DNA of 64,000 bases from Sphingobacterium sp. PCS056 (GTDB taxonomy: Bacteria > Bacteroidota > Bacteroidia > Sphingobacteriales > Sphingobacteriaceae). A program made the position numbers and the translations under genes. This document shows, in pieces, positions 60,770 to 64,000 of the stretch; within the stretch, counting starts at the first letter, position 1, and each line of letters opens with the position of its first letter. The stretch covers positions 2,542,001 to 2,606,000 of the forward strand of contig NZ_CP096883.1 of NCBI RefSeq assembly GCF_023273895.1, in the 5' to 3' direction. Under the pieces are notes generated by a model. That model was not told the DNA's origin, did not search any database, and worked only from the letters and a program-made list of their open reading frames with translations.

Positions 60770-63700
60770 ATGTTACATGCCTTTAATCTGATCTTCTGCT
60801 TATTAAAGGCACTTAAAGTGATTGCGATACCATGCATCATGGTTATCGCAGTGTTTCATAGTTTATGTTTATATGCTCAGACACCCCGCAAGGACAGCGG
60901 GGTGAACGGGCAGCACGAATTATTAGGACGTGTGGTGTCCTCCATGGATGGCAAAGCGCTACAGGGTGTTTCCGTGCTTGTGGATGCCGAATACAAAAAG
61001 GTATCGACTAAAGATGATGGTACATTTCGGTTGACCATAACGGCTAATAAAGGGAAAGTCAAGTTTACCCACGTTGGCTATAAAACTGCTGAAGTTGATT
61101 ATGCTGTAGGCATAACACTCAATGTGGCCATGATTCCTTCGGAAAATCAACTGGATGAAGTAGAAGTGGTCAATACAGGCTATCAAAATATCCCTAAAGA
61201 ACGATCGGCAGGTAGTTTTGAATTTGTGGATAACAAATTACTAAATCGTAAAGTATCACTTGATTTTATCAGCCGTCTGGAGGATGTGGTACCGAGCATT
61301 TCTTCCACGAAAACATACGACGAGAATAGGGGTGTTTTCCCTAATTTCAATGTGCGTGGACAGAGCTCGATCCGCTCCAATGTCTGGCCATTGATCGTTG
61401 TGGACGGATTTCCATATCATGGTAATTTTAATAATATCAACCCCAATGATATCGAAAATATATCCATCTTAAAAGATGCTTCGGCTTCTTCGATCTGGGG
61501 ATCACAGTCAGGGAACGGGGTGGTCGTCATTACGACCAAGAAAGGCAAGCTAAATGAAAGCCTTAAAGTTTCGTTTAATGGAAACCTGACTTTTGAAAAC
61601 AAACCCAATCTGTATTATTTTCCGCAGATGAATACCTCAGACTATATCGACGTTGAAATGTCTCTGTATGAAAAAGGATATTACAATAGCCGTATGTCTG
61701 ATATCACTTATGCAGTAACGCCAGTGGTGCAGTTATTAAAAGATAACCGGGATGGCAAAATATCGGAACAGCAGCTGAATAGCAGTATAGATAGACTTCG
61801 TGGTATCGACATGCGGGATGATTTTCTGAAATATATCTATCGAAAAGCAGTCAAACAGCAGTACAACGTACAGCTGTCGGCAGGATCTGCAAAGCTCTCA
61901 AATATCTTTTCCATAGGCTATGATAAGCAGCTTAAAGATGTGGTCACATCGTCGGCAGACCGATTTACATTTAGAAGTCAATCTAATTTTAAACCAACAC
62001 AACGTTTGGAATTCAATCTCAGTACCCAGTTTTCCAGTTACAACACCGGAGAATCTCTGGATCCTGTTCTGTACAACCAATTAGGGAAAGGTTCTGGAAA
62101 TTTCCCTTATATGGAAATGGCCGATGAATTTGGAAATCCTTTGATCGTGGAAGCTACTGCTATGAATCGCGAATTTCGGGATACCGTGGCACAGGGGCGG
62201 TTATTAGATTGGAGCTATAGACCACTGGCCGAATTATATGAATCGTCTATAAAAACGGATAATCGGGAAAATATGCTCGGCTTGCAGACTAAATATACGG
62301 TAATGAAAGGTCTTAATCTTTCTTTATTATATAATTTTAGGGCTGCTGATGGGAAAACTAGCGAACAGCGCGATCAAGGAAGTATTGAGCAGCGTTCAGC
62401 AAACAATTATTTTGCTGTTTGGGATGACAATACTGTCAAATGGAACTATCCGCTAGGAGGGCGATTACTTGTTTTTAATCAACGAAATAATGCGCATCAG
62501 GGTCGTTTCCAGATCGACTATCAAGGTACATGGGGCATAGATCATAGTCTCAATCTACTGGCAGGTACGGAGATCAGACAGCAGAAGGAACTACTCTATA
62601 CATCGCAATTTTTTGGTTATGATTCAAAAACGCATGCTTTTCAACCCGTAGATCTGGTTAATGATCTTCCTTACCTGAATGGCCGTTTTGGAGTACGTAG
62701 GATCTCCGACTACAGCAAGTTTGCGGAGATTACCAATCGCTTTACTTCTTTTTTTGCCAATGTAGGTTATACCTATAAAAAAAGATACATCATCAATGCC
62801 AGTGCTCGCAAGGATGCTTCCAATCTTTTTGGTGTGAATACCAATGATAAGGGACAGCCATTTTGGTCTATCGGAGGCGCATGGATCGCATCGGAAGAGG
62901 GATTTATGAAAGACGGTCCCTTTGAATACTTGAAATTCAGGGCTACTTACGGTAAAAATGGTAATGTCAACAATACCACTTCTGCCTATGCCATCATGCA
63001 AAAATCCAATCAAACAAATTTCCTAACCGGACTCCCTTATGCCAGCATGCGAAGTCCTGAAAATCCTTATCTCAGATGGGAATCTGTCGGCATGTTCAAT
63101 GTTGGTATGGATTTTCGCACAAAAGGAGGCAGGTTTGGTGGAGCGGTAGAATACTATATCAAAACACCAAAGGATCTGATCCTAGAATCGCAGGTAGATC
63201 CGACAACGGGATTTGCAGTGCTGGTACAGAACAGTGCCGATCTGAAGGGAAAGGGAGTGGATATTTCCCTGAACTCGAAAAATATACAAAGCTCAACCTT
63301 TGAATGGAATACCGATCTGGTATTTGCCTATAGCCGAACAAAAGTGACGAAGTCCTATCTGGATGCCCCATTTGGTAAGGTTTATCGCACAGGTGCATAT
63401 TCCGCCCGCAATACACCTATCGTTGGTTCAGATTTGACAGGTGTGGTGACCTATAAGTGGGCTGGACTTGACCCTCTGACTGGAAAACCGAGGGGGTATA
63501 TTGATGGTGAACTGTCGACAGATTATACGAATATTGTAAACAGTACCCCGTTGACAGACATGGATATAGCAGGTTCTGCTTTACCGCTTTACTTCGGTTC
63601 GCTGCGCAATACGTTTCGCTATAAAAATATAGACTTTTCATTTAATATCAGTTACCAATTGGGGCATAAGTTTGTCCGCAAATCTATTCATTACTCCAAT

Positions 63701-64000
63701 CTGGTCACAGGTGGAGTAGGACACAGTGACTATGCACTGCGCTGGCAGAATCCTGGAGATGAAGTGAAAACCGATGTGCCGGTCTTTACCTATCCGGCCA
63801 ATAAGAACGAGTCTGATTTTTACAATTATTCGTCAGCACTGGTAGAGCCTGCAGGGCAGATCAAACTGCGCGATATACAGGTTGGATATAGTCTTAAGAA
63901 CAGATACTTGAAAGATTTGAGGATCTATGCCTATGCGGCCAATATCATGACCTTATGGCGCGAAAATAAGTGGGGATTGGATCCTGAATTTGGAAATAAT
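60770..64000 (+). CDS. SusC/RagA-family TonB-linked outer membrane protein (3' end beyond window)
   Basis: About 1,077 residues within the window from ATG 60770. The N-terminus has a long hydrophobic leader (LLKALKVIAIPCIMVIAVFH then SLCLYAQT), which is typical of this Sphingobacteriaceae subgroup. Carboxypeptidase-like domain (LLGRVVSSMDGKALQGVSVL), plug (PNFNVRGQSSIRSNVWPLIV, VVDGFPYHGNFNNINPNDIE, ILKDASASSIWGSQSGNGVV, VITTKKGK), then barrel strands to EFGNN at the edge. Nutrient uptake; a SusD partner is expected downstream. Hairpin CCCCGC/GCGGGG at 60884-60902 lies in the coding sequence after the leader. Confidence 0.9.
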   Translation, partial: MLHAFNLIFCLLKALKVIAIPCIMVIAVFHSLCLYAQTPRKDSGVNGQHELLGRVVSSMDGKALQGVSVLVDAEYKKVSTKDDGTFRLTITANKGKVKFTHVGYKTAEVDYAVGITLNVAMIPSENQLDEVEVVNTGYQNIPKERSAGSFEFVDNKLLNRKVSLDFISRLEDVVPSISSTKTYDENRGVFPNFNVRGQSSIRSNVWPLIVVDGFPYHGNFNNINPNDIENISILKDASASSIWGSQSGNGVVVITTKKGKLNESLKVSFNGNLTFENKPNLYYFPQMNTSDYIDVEMSLYEKGYYNSRMSDITYAVTPVVQLLKDNRDGKISEQQLNSSIDRLRGIDMRDDFLKYIYRKAVKQQYNVQLSAGSAKLSNIFSIGYDKQLKDVVTSSADRFTFRSQSNFKPTQRLEFNLSTQFSSYNTGESLDPVLYNQLGKGSGNFPYMEMADEFGNPLIVEATAMNREFRDTVAQGRLLDWSYRPLAELYESSIKTDNRENMLGLQTKYTVMKGLNLSLLYNFRAADGKTSEQRDQGSIEQRSANNYFAVWDDNTVKWNYPLGGRLLVFNQRNNAHQGRFQIDYQGTWGIDHSLNLLAGTEIRQQKELLYTSQFFGYDSKTHAFQPVDLVNDLPYLNGRFGVRRISDYSKFAEITNRFTSFFANVGYTYKKRYIINASARKDASNLFGVNTNDKGQPFWSIGGAWIASEEGFMKDGPFEYLKFRATYGKNGNVNNTTSAYAIMQKSNQTNFLTGLPYASMRSPENPYLRWESVGMFNVGMDFRTKGGRFGGAVEYYIKTPKDLILESQVDPTTGFAVLVQNSADLKGKGVDISLNSKNIQSSTFEWNTDLVFAYSRTKVTKSYLDAPFGKVYRTGAYSARNTPIVGSDLTGVVTYKWAGLDPLTGKPRGYIDGELSTDYTNIVNSTPLTDMDIAGSALPLYFGSLRNTFRYKNIDFSFNISYQLGHKFVRKSIHYSNLVTGGVGHSDYALRWQNPGDEVKTDVPVFTYPANKNESDFYNYSSALVEPAGQIKLRDIQVGYSLKNRYLKDLRIYAYAANIMTLWRENKWGLDPEFGNN

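Overview
The window looks like chromosome of a Sphingobacteriaceae member of the Bacteroidota, most likely Sphingobacterium or a close relative. The base composition is AT-rich. There are two SusC-type TonB-linked porins, one with its SusD partner, a hybrid two-component regulator, many AraC/LytTR regulators and secreted glycoside hydrolases. Several promoters carry a good match to the Bacteroidota -7 box TAnnTTTG. Species identity is inference.

Layout. 1-9.4 kb: a serine hydrolase cut by the window edge, an AraC regulator, a nonsense-broken NTF2-like gene, a glycosyltransferase with a 39-residue leader gene, a CE1-type esterase, a CPBP protease, a TspO-like protein, tRNA-Leu(TAG), and the scar of a deletion that fused the start of a ba3-type cytochrome oxidase subunit II gene to the C-terminal half of an AraC regulator. 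9.4-17 kb: a GH92 alpha-mannosidase, two GNAT acetyltransferases opposite a LysR regulator, and a LytS/LytTR two-component pair. 17.3-31 kb: a complete polysaccharide utilisation locus (hybrid sensor/regulator, SusC, SusD, tandem-GH43 protein, GH2 beta-galactosidase), probably for an arabinose- and galactose-containing glycan. 31-32.9 kb: a graveyard with DUF2306 and DUF4385 pseudogenes. 32.9-41 kb: a second LytTR pair, an outer-membrane beta-barrel protein, a Tet(X)-like flavin monooxygenase with a small membrane partner and a divergent AraC regulator, cold-shock protein, and more gene remnants. 41-45 kb: an AraC regulator next to a cupin and two alpha/beta hydrolases; those three genes share a 65-bp promoter cassette present in three gap-free copies.

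45-60 kb is an accessory region. A 1,053-bp direct repeat, carrying a lipoprotein gene and the end of a companion gene, lies 8,076 bp apart. Between or near the copies are an Rpn-type PD-(D/E)XK nuclease, a DUF1016 nuclease remnant, a dead IS3 element, a HicAB toxin-antitoxin pair with a 20-bp perfect inverted repeat, a DsbD-like thioredoxin domain without its cysteines, a 66-bp coding repeat, a frameshifted hydrolase, a frameshifted AlbA/Schlafen-type ATP-binding gene, and two YbjQ remnants. At 58-60 kb an ApeA-like HEPN protein and an HTH regulator with a 16-bp operator-like palindrome form a likely anti-phage unit. Immediately beyond it (60.07-60.29 kb) is a strongly self-complementary 220-nt segment with potential pseudoknots, a good candidate for an undescribed structured RNA. 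A second SusC gene runs off the right edge.
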